This document shows, piece after piece, positions 44,108-51,971 of a DNA stretch of 64,000 nt (the first letter of the stretch is position 1; every line of letters begins with the position of its first letter). The stretch is from Streptomyces rimosus subsp. rimosus (GTDB lineage Bacteria; Actinomycetota; Actinomycetes; Streptomycetales; Streptomycetaceae), in contig NZ_JOCQ01000029.1 in NCBI RefSeq assembly GCF_000720725.1, positions 23,048 to 87,047 of the forward strand. Direction: 5' to 3'. A program made the position numbers and the translations under genes. The notes beneath the pieces were generated by a model, which searched no databases, was not told the origin of the DNA, and saw nothing but the letters and a program-made list of their open reading frames with translations.

Positions 44108-44391
44108 AGGTCGCCATGGTGGGACACCACTACCCGCACGCCACGCACCGCGAGGAGTTCGTCTCCCGCGTCCACCGCACCGCCGAAGTGTTCCGCCGTA
44201 CGCCCGGCTGCCTGTCGGCGGAGTACTGGCTGACAGCAGACGGCGACGCGGTGGTGTCGATCGTGGAGTGGGAGTCCGAGGAGGCGTCCCGCGCGTCGCT
44301 CGCCGCCGTGGAGGCGGCGCCCGAACTGGACCTTGCCTACGACGAGCGGGAGGTGCGCCCGCGCGAGATCGTGCACCTGGTGGCGCCCTGA
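44104..44391 (+). CDS. ABM-fold (antibiotic biosynthesis monooxygenase-like) protein
   Basis: 95 residues, ATG overlapping the TetR stop. A ferredoxin-like ABM pattern is seen: VAMVGHHYPHATHREEFVSR, VHRTAEVFRRTPGCLSAEYW, VVSIVEWESEEASRASLAAV. ABM proteins include quinone-forming monooxygenases, haem-degrading enzymes and small stress proteins. A catalytic role in the lanthipeptide pathway is possible but not required; coupling to the TetR gene suggests it is part of the regulator's response. Confidence 0.75.
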   Translation: MKVAMVGHHYPHATHREEFVSRVHRTAEVFRRTPGCLSAEYWLTADGDAVVSIVEWESEEASRASLAAVEAAPELDLAYDEREVRPREIVHLVAP

Positions 44392-44428
44392 CCCCGCGCG
44401 GGCACTCCGCAGGGTTACGCTGCTGCCG

Positions 44429-44638
44429 TTACGCCGCTGCCGTGGCCGCGTGCCGGCAGTGCGTGCACAGCAGGCGGCGGCCCGCCGCGTGGGATGTGCT
44501 GCGGCCCAGGCCCGCCGTCCGGTGGACCGTGCGCGGGACCACGGCGGCGTGCGCGGCGCACGCCGCCGCACCGCACTCCGCGCAGACGGCCAGCGCGGCG
44601 GTCGCGCTGCCGAGTTCCGCACAGTCGAAGCACTGCAT
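44429..44638 (-). CDS. DUF2180 small zinc-ribbon-like protein
   Basis: 69 residues; ATG with GGGAG nine bases upstream. Cysteines come in CFDC at the N-terminus, CAECGAAACAAH in the middle and CTHCRH near the end, the layout of DUF2180 proteins of actinobacteria, which probably bind one or two zinc ions. No function is established. It is convergent with the ABM-fold gene and divergent from the IclR gene. Confidence 0.75.
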   Translation of the reverse strand: MQCFDCAELGSATAALAVCAECGAAACAAHAAVVPRTVHRTAGLGRSTSHAAGRRLLCTHCRHAATAAA

Positions 44639-44977
44639 TGAAATAACTCCCGTTGAGCTAGGTCCCGAGACCGCGGTTGCGTTCCGGCCCGGGAAAAGTG
44701 GTGGCCCTGCGCAGAGCAACAGCGACCGGGAGCCGGACATTCCGGATTCCCCCGAGCGGTGACGACCGTCACCACGGTCGCCACCACGCTCGTCATCACG
44801 GCCGCCACCACGCTCATCAGCACGGCCGCCGCCACGACCGGCGCGGCCCGCCCGCATTTCCGGTACGTACGGCCCGTCCGTAAAGCTGTGCGAGCCTGGA
44901 AGGCCACCCGCGCGCGCCGCACCCGTACCACCCGTACCACCCGCACCCCCGTCCGCCCCGCCCGAAGGAAGACCGCC
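44639..44977. other. Intergenic stretch between DUF2180 and IclR genes
   Basis: 339 bases without a supported gene. It must hold promoters for both divergent genes. Visible content: two copies of a 24-bp tandem repeat (44779-44826), a short CCGTACCAC repeat near 44925 and a GAAGGAAG ribosome site for IclR. The open Thr/Arg-rich frame ahead of IclR is judged non-coding. Confidence 0.5.
44779..44826. repeat. 24-bp tandem repeat, two copies
   Basis: Units at 44779-44802 and 44803-44826 begin CGCCACCACGCTC and differ at two positions; a degraded third copy follows. It lies in the promoter region of the IclR gene. Confidence 0.7.
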
Positions 44978-45709
44978 ATGCCGCAGTCCGTCGACCGCGC
45001 TCTGGACCTGCTCGACGCGGTCGCCGAGGCGGCGGAGCCGGTCCCGGCCAAGGTGCTGGCCCGGCAGCTGGACTGCGGCCTGTCCACGGTCTACGACCTG
45101 CTCGGCTCGCTGACCGAACGCGGCCACCTGACCCGTACGGCCGCCGGGTACACCCTCGGCTACCGCGTACCGGCCCTGCACCACGCGTTCCAGCGGCAGT
45201 TGCGGATCGACGAGCGGGTGCACGAGGCGCTGCTGCGGCTGCGCCGGTCATCCGGCGCCGACGTCTTCTTCAGCACGTACCGGGACGGCGGGATCGCCGT
45301 ACTGGACGGCGCCGCCGGCCCGGACTCCGCCTTCTCCGTCGGCCAGGACACCGCCGCCCACGCCACGGCCCACGGCCGCGCCCTGCTCTCCGCCCTCCCG
45401 GCCACCACCCGACGCCAGTACCTGGCCACCAGCGGCCTGCCACCCCGCACCCCGCACACCATCACCACCCCGGACCGACTGGAGCGCGAACTCCGCCGGG
45501 TCCGCCGGGACGGGGTGGCCGTGGAGCGCGAGGAGTCGGTCCCCGGAATGGCCTGCATCGCCGTCCCGATCCCGATACGCCCCGGCGGCCCCGGCACCCC
45601 ACCCACCGCACTGACCGCCGTCTCGGCCGCCCTCCCCATCGCGGACTTCGCCCGGCTGCGCGGGCCGCTGACGGAGGCGCTGCGGCGTGAGGTGGCGGGG
45701 TTGGGGTGA
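44978..45709 (+). CDS. IclR family transcriptional regulator
   Basis: 243 residues; ATG with GAAGGAAG upstream. The winged helix runs SVDRALDLLDAVAEAAEPVP, AKVLARQLDCGLSTVYDLLG, SLTERGHLTRTAAGYTLGYR. The effector domain has TAAHATAHGRALLSALP, VEREESVPGMACIAVPIPIR and a C-terminal TALTAVSAALPIADF, as in IclR proteins, which bind small organic acids. The target is unknown. It is convergent with the cyclo-ligase-like gene. Confidence 0.9.
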   Translation: MPQSVDRALDLLDAVAEAAEPVPAKVLARQLDCGLSTVYDLLGSLTERGHLTRTAAGYTLGYRVPALHHAFQRQLRIDERVHEALLRLRRSSGADVFFSTYRDGGIAVLDGAAGPDSAFSVGQDTAAHATAHGRALLSALPATTRRQYLATSGLPPRTPHTITTPDRLERELRRVRRDGVAVEREESVPGMACIAVPIPIRPGGPGTPPTALTAVSAALPIADFARLRGPLTEALRREVAGLG

Positions 45710-45719
45710 GGACCGGCCC

Positions 45720-46460
45720 TCAGCTCGCCGGAGCGCGAGCCGCGAGCACCGGAATGGAAGCGATCTTCTGCGCATCCAGATGCTCCCAAACCAGCCCGGA
45801 AGGCCGGTGGGGCGAGGAACAGTTGATGATCTCCTCGGGCGTCACGATCACATCGACACCGACATCGTGCGTGGTCGCGGGAAGCTCCTCGTCGAGGACT
45901 TGCAGTCCGTGGACCGTGGTGACGACGGTGGTGTGGTCGCCGATGAGCCCGGCCTCGGTCAGAAGAGCGAACTCCAGGTCGGAGTAGCCCGCCCCCTTCC
46001 CGACGCGCACCCCGGCTCGATTCACGGCAACGCTGCCCAGCACCACCACATCCACCGCCCGAAGCGCGTCCACGCCGACTTTGGGAGCGATATCGGCGGC
46101 GACCCGGCCGGCGGCGGCTTCGGCCGGCGGCACCGTGAGGGCTGAGGGGTCGAGCAGGTAAAAGGGGGCGGGATCGGCGAGCCTGGGCACCGCCATGAAG
46201 ACGGTCTTGCCTTCGGACAGGGCGAGAGCGCGCACAGGAAGCTGGGCCTTGTCGGGCACGGCCTTGATCACCCTGGCGTGCTTCCAGGAGGCCAGCTCGC
46301 CCAGTGCGGCGGCGGCTGCCGATGACCCGACGAAGTTCGGGATACGGCCGTGCGCGGTGGCGTCGTAGGTGGCGCCGCCGGTGTCCAGGACATTCCATAC
46401 ACGCTCGCGCACCCGCTGCTTCTCGCGGTTCACGTCGACGAGCATCCGGTCCTCGCTCAT
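45720..46460 (-). CDS. 5-formyltetrahydrofolate cyclo-ligase-like protein
   Basis: 246 residues. The NagB/RpiA-like cyclo-ligase fold is indicated by VNREKQRVRERVWNVLD at the N-terminus, KTVFMAVPRLADPAPFYLLD, and VAVNRAGVRVGKGAGYSDLE, the G-x-G-x-G-Y-x-D loop of 5-FCL. True 5-FCL has an N-terminal K-x-x-x-R ATP site; here the region is shorter and closer to the MTHFSD-like branch, so folate activity is unproven. The ATG overlaps the stop of the XRE-TPR regulator gene (ATGA), so both are one operon. Confidence 0.75.
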   Translation of the reverse strand: MSEDRMLVDVNREKQRVRERVWNVLDTGGATYDATAHGRIPNFVGSSAAAAALGELASWKHARVIKAVPDKAQLPVRALALSEGKTVFMAVPRLADPAPFYLLDPSALTVPPAEAAAGRVAADIAPKVGVDALRAVDVVVLGSVAVNRAGVRVGKGAGYSDLEFALLTEAGLIGDHTTVVTTVHGLQVLDEELPATTHDVGVDVIVTPEEIINCSSPHRPSGLVWEHLDAQKIASIPVLAARAPAS

Positions 46461-47623
46461 GCGGCCCCCATCAGTAGCAACAGGCGGTCCTGGGCTTCTT
46501 GTACCGCGCTCCTGCCCAGCCAGGGACGCAGTTCGCGAGCGACACGGAAGACGATGTTGATACCACCGCCTCCGCGCGTTCCTCGAAGCTCGTCAACGGC
46601 CTCGTTGAACGCGACGAGCGCGGTTTCGAGATCTTTACGGCGGATCTCGGTCAGCGCCAGATTGCCCAGGACGATCGCTCGCGACTTGCGGCGCTTCAGC
46701 ATGCGCGAGGCGGTGTCCTCCAGGAGCCGCTGCGCCTTGTCGTAACTGCCGAGGGACAAGTAGCAGGAACCGGCGAGGCGGCCGAAGTGGGTCGCGGTGA
46801 ACAGCTCGTGGGCCGCATCGGTCCCATCGGACCGTTCCAGACGCTTCTCGGCTCCCCACAGAGCACGCTCGCATTCACGGTGTTCGCCGAGGAAGGCGTG
46901 GGCCTCCGCGGCGTGCAGCAGGGCGAGGCCCGTCAGGGCGTGACTCGTCTTTCGGGTGGTCCGAGCGGCTTGAAGAGCGAGTCCCAGGCCCTGGCGGTGA
47001 TCGTGCGCTCCGTACAGGGCGACGTAACAGGTACGGAGCAGTGCGTGACCTTCGGCTGCGCGATCACGCAAATGGCGTGCGATCTCCAGGCTCTGCGCGT
47101 AGTAAGTGCGCGCGGCCCCGTGGTCGTGCCGCTGTGACGCGTCCCAGACCAACTGGCCCATGAGGGTCGACGCGTCGGCCTGGAGGGACCACAGCTCACG
47201 CTGCACACGGCCGGCCGGGGCCGCATCGGCGAGAAAGGCGACCCGGTGGAGTTGCTGCCCGGCGTCGGCGAGGAGTGTCGCCGACGGGACGGCGTCATAG
47301 CGACACGTCAGGTCCTCCATGCCGGTCCGCAGTTCCGCTGTCGCGATCAGGTCGACGGCCGAGGGGTGCCGTAGTACGTGGCTGAGACGCTCCGTGCGGC
47401 CCGACGGCACCGCAGGCGCCACCGTCAGCAGTTCCTCCAGCGCTTCGGCGCCCACGCGAAGGAGCCGGGCCAAACGGGGCCGCAGGAACGGCAGAGGGCT
47501 CGACTCGCCCGACTCCCAGCGCCGCACCGTGGAGCGTTCGACGCCAAGGGCCTCGGCAAGAGACTCCTGGGTGAAGCCCAGAGCACGGCGCCGTCGCACA
47601 AGCCCGTGCCTCTTCATCGCCAT
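46457..47623 (-). CDS. XRE family regulator with TPR-like C-terminal domain
   Basis: 388 residues; ATG with GGGAGGG upstream. HTH: LVRRRRALGFTQESLAEALG, VERSTVRRWESGESSPLPFL. The remaining about 300 residues are helical repeats of TPR type (ARTYYAQSLEIARHLRDRAA, LLHAAEAHAFLGEHRECERA, LAGSCYLSLGSYDKAQRLLE, IVLGNLALTEIRRKDLETAL). This layout is common in Streptomyces regulators that sense peptides or proteins. Its stop overlaps the cyclo-ligase-like gene, suggesting that the latter is its effector or target. Confidence 0.85.
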   Translation of the reverse strand: MAMKRHGLVRRRRALGFTQESLAEALGVERSTVRRWESGESSPLPFLRPRLARLLRVGAEALEELLTVAPAVPSGRTERLSHVLRHPSAVDLIATAELRTGMEDLTCRYDAVPSATLLADAGQQLHRVAFLADAAPAGRVQRELWSLQADASTLMGQLVWDASQRHDHGAARTYYAQSLEIARHLRDRAAEGHALLRTCYVALYGAHDHRQGLGLALQAARTTRKTSHALTGLALLHAAEAHAFLGEHRECERALWGAEKRLERSDGTDAAHELFTATHFGRLAGSCYLSLGSYDKAQRLLEDTASRMLKRRKSRAIVLGNLALTEIRRKDLETALVAFNEAVDELRGTRGGGGINIVFRVARELRPWLGRSAVQEAQDRLLLLMGAA

Positions 47624-47792
47624 GGGCCAACCCTCCCGGTCGTCCTCCGGCTCTACAACGCACCGGCACCCCAGGTCAGGCTCGGGTATGCCCCCACGAT
47701 GCCCCGCCCTCGCCCCAATCCTGCTCTGGTTCCGCCTGCCCGGGAGCGGTTTTGTGGATCTGCTCCAGCAGACCGCACAGAAACGAGGACGC

Positions 47793-49097
47793 GTGGACCA
47801 TCAGAGCGAACGCCGGTTCAATCGTGCGGCAGCATCCGTCGGCAAGGCACGCGACTTCGTCCGGGCAGCCCTTCCCGTCGAGCAGTTCCCTCACCACCTC
47901 GACGACATCACGCTTTGCGTGTCCGAACTGGCCACCAACGCGGTGCGACACGGCAGCCCTGCCGGTCGCCTCTTCCTCGTACGGGTGATGGTCAGCGGGA
48001 CGCTGCTCCGTATCGAAGTGCACGACGCGGGCGACAACCGCCCCCGCCTCCGGTCACCGGCAGTCGATGACGACTACGGGCGCGGCCTCGTCCTCGTCGA
48101 CGCTCTGGCCGACGACTGGGGAGTCACACCTCGCGATGGGCTCGGCAAGGCCGTCTGGGTTGAGTTCAAGCTGTCCGCAACCGTGCAGGTCGGAGCCTGG
48201 AGCGGCGATGTACATGGGTCTAGAGTGGCCACTGGGGCTTACGGGGAGCAGGGGGGATACATGGCCGGTGAGGTCACGGTGGCGGAGCTGGCGTACTACC
48301 CCATCAAGGGGTGCGCCGGAGTGTCGGTGACTACGGCGGAGCTGATGCCCGCCGGGCTTGCGCATGACCGCAGCTTCATGGTGACCGGGGCGGACGGGGT
48401 GTTTCGTAGTCAGCGGCGGGATCCGCTGCTGGCGGTGATCCGTCCGGAGATTACGCAGGACGGCAGCCGTATGACGCTGCGCGCGCCGGGTGTCGAGGCG
48501 ATGGTTCTGGATGTGGATGGCTCCTCCGCTCCCAGGGACGTGGAGATGTTCAAGACGCCTTATCGGGGCATTGACCAGGGGGACACCGTCGCCGGGTGGC
48601 TGACCGAGGTGCTCGGTGTGCCGAGTCGGCTTGTGCGGGTGCCGGAGGATCACGGGCGGGTGACGGACGGGCTGACGCCTGGTACGTCCGGGTATGCCGA
48701 CAGCTGTGCGCTGCACGTCGTGTCCCGGTCCTCGCTGGAGTTGCTGCACGCGCGGCTCGCCGAGCAGGGTGCGGCGGCGCTGCCGATGGACCGGTTCCGG
48801 CCGAACGTCGTGGTCGACGGGTGGGACGAGCCGCACACCGAGGACCGGGTGCGCCGAGTGCGGCTGGGGAGCGCCGAGTTGGGATACGCCAAGCTCGCCG
48901 TACGGTGCGCCGTCACCACCATCGAGCAGTCCTCCGGCGCGCGGACCGGGCCCGAGCCGCTGCGGACGCTGGCCGGGTATCGGCGCGCGGCCGGTGGCGG
49001 TGTCGTGTTCGGTGCCAAGTTCGCCGTGCTGCGGCCGGGGAAGCTGTCGGTGGGGGACGAGGTGGCGGTCAGCGCGTGGGGGGAGTCGGAGCGGTAG
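47793..49097 (+). CDS. Anti-sigma-type ATPase joined in frame to a MOSC domain protein
   Basis: 434 residues from GTG (47793, GAGGAC upstream). The first about 135 residues are a HATPase_c domain of the RsbW type: SELATNAVRHG (N box), EVHDAGDNRPR (G1 box), DDDYGRGLVLVDALADDWG (G2 box), ending KAVWVEF where such proteins normally stop. The frame has no stop and continues through a 25-residue linker into a complete MOSC protein. Alone, the ATPase would bind ATP and inhibit a sigma factor or anti-sigma partner. Whether the fusion is made, or only the MOSC part from its internal start at 48261, cannot be decided from sequence. Confidence 0.6.
   Translation: MDHQSERRFNRAAASVGKARDFVRAALPVEQFPHHLDDITLCVSELATNAVRHGSPAGRLFLVRVMVSGTLLRIEVHDAGDNRPRLRSPAVDDDYGRGLVLVDALADDWGVTPRDGLGKAVWVEFKLSATVQVGAWSGDVHGSRVATGAYGEQGGYMAGEVTVAELAYYPIKGCAGVSVTTAELMPAGLAHDRSFMVTGADGVFRSQRRDPLLAVIRPEITQDGSRMTLRAPGVEAMVLDVDGSSAPRDVEMFKTPYRGIDQGDTVAGWLTEVLGVPSRLVRVPEDHGRVTDGLTPGTSGYADSCALHVVSRSSLELLHARLAEQGAAALPMDRFRPNVVVDGWDEPHTEDRVRRVRLGSAELGYAKLAVRCAVTTIEQSSGARTGPEPLRTLAGYRRAAGGGVVFGAKFAVLRPGKLSVGDEVAVSAWGESER
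48261..49097 (+). CDS. MOSC domain protein (internal start of the preceding frame)
   Basis: 278 residues if started at the ATG preceded by CAGGGGGGATAC, a good ribosome site. The N-terminal beta-barrel reads VTVAELAYYPIKGCAGVSVT, then AGLAHDRSFMVTGADGVFRS. The MOSC core follows with DSCALHVVSRSSLELL, PMDRFRPNVVVDGWD, LAVRCAVTTIEQSSGAR (conserved Cys for sulfur or Moco binding). These proteins are relatives of molybdenum cofactor sulfurases and mARC-type reductases. A TAGAGT box at 48222 could drive it separately. It overlaps the convergent membrane protein gene by 29 bp. Confidence 0.8.
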   Translation: MAGEVTVAELAYYPIKGCAGVSVTTAELMPAGLAHDRSFMVTGADGVFRSQRRDPLLAVIRPEITQDGSRMTLRAPGVEAMVLDVDGSSAPRDVEMFKTPYRGIDQGDTVAGWLTEVLGVPSRLVRVPEDHGRVTDGLTPGTSGYADSCALHVVSRSSLELLHARLAEQGAAALPMDRFRPNVVVDGWDEPHTEDRVRRVRLGSAELGYAKLAVRCAVTTIEQSSGARTGPEPLRTLAGYRRAAGGGVVFGAKFAVLRPGKLSVGDEVAVSAWGESER

Positions 49098-49581
49098 TTC
49101 GCGCGGCAGCCGGCGCCCCGCCGTTCTCGCCGTACGTCGCTCCGTACGCCGTCAGCGTCAGTACCAGCAGCGCGAGGACGGCCATCAGCAGTGCGAACGC
49201 CGTCCAGCCCACCAGGCCGACCGCGAACGCCCCCAGGACGGCGTGCACCACGGCGCAGGTGACGAGCACGATGCGGCCGAACGTGCCCGGCGGGCGGTCG
49301 CGTACCGCGGTGCGGGCCAGGAGGGCGGCGCAGCACACCAGGTAGAGGGCGAAGACGGCGCCGAGCACCCAGGCGCCGGTGGACATCGCGCCGGGGTCCA
49401 CGCCCGCCATGGACATGTGCTGCTTGTCCACGACGATGCTCAGCACGTAGTTGAGGAAGAGGACGCCGAGCGCTTCCAGTACGAGCACCACTGCCGCCAC
49501 CCACGCCACCGGTCTGCGTGCCGCCACCCCGTCCACCCACTTTCCGGTCGCTGCACTGTTACCGCGAGTACGAAAGACCAT
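49069..49581 (-). CDS. Four-helix integral membrane protein
   Basis: 170 residues. Hydrophobic helices: VAWVAAVVLVLEALGVLFLN, GAWVLGAVFALYLVCCAALL, GRIVLVTCAVVHAVLGAFAV and TAFALLMAVLALLVLTLTAY. Short loops and a Pro/Thr-rich C-terminal tail complete it. No known domain; a similar gene is remembered beside accA2 in other streptomycetes. Its 3' end overlaps the MOSC gene on the other strand. Divergent from accA2 across 376 bp. Confidence 0.8.
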   Translation of the reverse strand: MVFRTRGNSAATGKWVDGVAARRPVAWVAAVVLVLEALGVLFLNYVLSIVVDKQHMSMAGVDPGAMSTGAWVLGAVFALYLVCCAALLARTAVRDRPPGTFGRIVLVTCAVVHAVLGAFAVGLVGWTAFALLMAVLALLVLTLTAYGATYGENGGAPAAARTTAPTPPTR

Positions 49582-49957
49582 CGCGCACGTTACTCCTGGG
49601 TACCCCCCGCTCTACAAGAGGCCGGGGACGGGTAAGAGCCGGGGAGCGGAAGCGGACGCGCCGCCGGACGCAGACGCGGGCAAAGTTTCCTTCGCCCATT
49701 CGTAGGGACTCCACAAAGAAACGGGGTTCCGGCGGAGGAAGGCCGGGCGAGACCTTGCCCACATTTTGATCACCGCACGACCCCCGGAATACGGGCCTTA
49801 CCCTGGGATACCGGGGACTTCGGCCCCGGACCCGCACCGGGCGCACGCTCCGTGTGGGCAAGCTCACTACCGGGAACGGGTCGGCACGCGGTGTCGCCAG
49901 TCCCTAAACTCGCGACGTCCTAATTTGTTGCGGCGAAGCGCCAAGGAGGAACCGATC
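49582..49957. other. Intergenic region upstream of accA2
   Basis: 376 bases without a supported gene. It contains the accA2 promoter candidate, a small CCGGGG...CCCCGG hairpin near 49812-49832, and an AAGGAGG ribosome site at 49943. The stretch is less G/C-rich than coding DNA. The implied 5' leader of accA2 is about 155 bases. Confidence 0.5.
49766..49795 (+). promoter_or_regulatory. Candidate sigma-70 promoter of accA2
   Basis: TTGATC (49766-49771), an 18-bp spacer and TACGGG (49790-49795). The boxes are imperfect and the call rests on spacing and position only. Confidence 0.35.
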
Positions 49958-51727
49958 GTGCGCAAGGTGCTCATCGCCAACCGAGGCGAAATCGCTGTCC
50001 GCGTAGCCCGTGCATGCCGGGATGCCGGAATCGGGAGCGTAGCCGTCTACGCCGACCCTGACCGGGACGCCCTGCACGTCCGCGCGGCAGACGAGGCCTA
50101 CGCCCTGGGCGGTGACACTCCTGCCACCAGCTACCTCGACATCGCCAAGGTCCTTGCCGCCGCCGCCGATTCGGGCGCCGACGCCATTCACCCCGGTTAC
50201 GGCTTCCTCTCCGAGAACGCCGAATTCGCGCAGGCCGTCCTCGACGCCGGACTGACCTGGATCGGCCCCCCGCCGCAGGCCATCCGCGACCTCGGCGACA
50301 AGGTGGCGGCCCGTCACATCGCGCAGCGCGCCGGTGCGCCGCTGGTCGCCGGCACCCCCGACCCGGTCTCCGGAGCCGACGAGGTCGTCGCCTTCGCCGA
50401 GGAGCACGGCCTGCCGATCGCCATCAAGGCGGCCTTCGGCGGCGGCGGGCGCGGGCTGAAGGTGGCCCGCACGCTGGAAGAGGTTCCGGAGCTGTACGAC
50501 TCCGCCGTACGTGAGGCCGTGGCGGCCTTCGGGCGCGGCGAGTGCTTCGTCGAACGCTACCTGGACCGCCCGCGCCACGTGGAGACCCAGTGCCTGGCCG
50601 ACAAGCACGGCAACGTGGTCGTCGTCTCCACCCGTGACTGCTCGCTCCAGCGCCGCCACCAGAAGCTCGTGGAGGAGGCGCCCGCGCCGTTCCTGAGCGA
50701 GGCGCAGAACGCCGAGCTGTACCGCGCGTCCAAGGCCATCCTCAAGGAGGCCGGTTACGAGGGCGCGGGCACCTGCGAGTTCCTGGTCGGCCAGGACGGC
50801 ACGATCTCCTTCCTGGAGGTCAACACCCGCCTGCAGGTCGAGCACCCGGTCACCGAAGAGGTCACCGGCCTGGACCTGGTGCGCGAGATGTTCCGGATCG
50901 CCGACGGCGAGGAGCTGGGCTACGACGACCCGGCGGTGCGCGGCCACTCCTTCGAGTTCCGCATCAACGGCGAGGACCCGGGCCGCAACTTCCTGCCCGC
51001 GCCCGGCACGGTCACCACCTTCGAGGCCCCGGCCGGTCCCGGCGTACGTCTGGACGCGGGCGTGGAGTCCGGCTCGGTCATCGGCCCGGCCTGGGACTCG
51101 CTGCTGGCCAAGCTGATCGTCACCGGCGCCACCCGCGAGCAGGCGCTGCAGCGCGCCGCCCGCGCGCTCGGCGAGTTCACCGTCGAGGGCATGGCCACCG
51201 CCATCCCGTTCCACCGTACGGTCGTCAAGGACCCGGCGTTCGCGCCCGAGCTGACCGGCTCCGACGAGCCGTTCAAGGTGCACACCCGCTGGATCGAGAC
51301 CGAGTTCGTCAACGACATCAAGCCGTTCGCCGCGCCCGGCACCGACGAGGCCGAGGCGGACACCCGCGAGACGGTCGTCGTCGAGGTCGGCGGCAAGCGC
51401 CTGGAGGTCTCGCTGCCGTCCTCGCTGGGCATGCCGCTGGCCCGCGCCGCGGTCGCCGGGGGCGCCAAGCCCAAGCGCAAGGCGGCCAAGAAGTCCGGCT
51501 CCGCGGCCTCCGGCGACACCCTCGCCTCGCCGATGCAGGGCACCATCGTCAAGGTCGCCGTCGAGGAGGGCCAGGAGGTCGCCGAGGGTGACCTGGTCGT
51601 CGTCCTGGAGGCGATGAAGATGGAGCAGCCGCTGAACGCGCACCGCTCCGGCACGATCAAGGGCCTGACCGCCGAGGTCGGCGCCTCGCTGTCGTCCGGC
51701 GCGGTGATCTGCGAGATCAAGGACTGA
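49958..51727 (+). CDS. accA2: Acetyl/propionyl-CoA carboxylase alpha subunit (biotin carboxylase + BCCP)
   Basis: 589 residues from GTG with AAGGAGG upstream. Biotin carboxylase domain: VRKVLIANRGEIAVRVARAC, IHPGYGFLSENAEFAQAV, ATP-grasp glycine loop AAFGGGGRGLKVAR, RDCSLQRRHQKLVEEAPAP and EVNTRLQVEHPVTEEVTGLD. The C-terminal biotinyl domain carries VVLEAMKMEQPLNAHRSGTI, whose Lys is the biotin site, after a Lys/Ala-rich linker. It makes carboxybiotin from ATP and bicarbonate for beta subunits such as PccB. It lies 15 kb from pccB, with the lanthipeptide island between. Confidence 0.95.
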   Translation: MRKVLIANRGEIAVRVARACRDAGIGSVAVYADPDRDALHVRAADEAYALGGDTPATSYLDIAKVLAAAADSGADAIHPGYGFLSENAEFAQAVLDAGLTWIGPPPQAIRDLGDKVAARHIAQRAGAPLVAGTPDPVSGADEVVAFAEEHGLPIAIKAAFGGGGRGLKVARTLEEVPELYDSAVREAVAAFGRGECFVERYLDRPRHVETQCLADKHGNVVVVSTRDCSLQRRHQKLVEEAPAPFLSEAQNAELYRASKAILKEAGYEGAGTCEFLVGQDGTISFLEVNTRLQVEHPVTEEVTGLDLVREMFRIADGEELGYDDPAVRGHSFEFRINGEDPGRNFLPAPGTVTTFEAPAGPGVRLDAGVESGSVIGPAWDSLLAKLIVTGATREQALQRAARALGEFTVEGMATAIPFHRTVVKDPAFAPELTGSDEPFKVHTRWIETEFVNDIKPFAAPGTDEAEADTRETVVVEVGGKRLEVSLPSSLGMPLARAAVAGGAKPKRKAAKKSGSAASGDTLASPMQGTIVKVAVEEGQEVAEGDLVVVLEAMKMEQPLNAHRSGTIKGLTAEVGASLSSGAVICEIKD

Positions 51728-51929
51728 GGTCCGGTACGGGCGTAGGGGCACAGGGGTGCCTAGGGGCGTCCTGAAGGCGTAGGAGCGTCTGAAGGCGTAC
51801 GGCCGCTCCGTACGTCCCTGTCGGTCGTCGGCGCGGGGTCCGTGGTGTGTGAGTGCCGCGGGCTCCGCGCTTTTCTGCGCCGGGAACCCGCGCTTCCCGT
51901 ATCGGGAGGCGGTGCCGCACGTCCCGCCA

Positions 51930-51952
51930 TTGCGGACAGAAGTCGTCCGCAA
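51930..51952. promoter_or_regulatory. Inverted repeat operator upstream of the NmrA-type gene
   Basis: TTGCGGAC (51930-51937) and GTCCGCAA (51945-51952) form a perfect 8-bp inverted repeat with a seven-base spacer, ending 20 bases before the ATG. TTGCGG could be the -35 box, so a bound protein would block it. HxlR- or TetR-type regulators often use such sites at NmrA-type genes. Confidence 0.55.
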
Positions 51953-51971
51953 GGCTCTCTATGGTCCTGCC

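Noticed and set aside
44759..44977. N-terminal extension of the IclR regulator
   Set aside because: The Thr/Arg-rich stretch comes from tandem repeats and has no homology; the ATG at 44978 has a ribosome site and starts at the family N-terminus.
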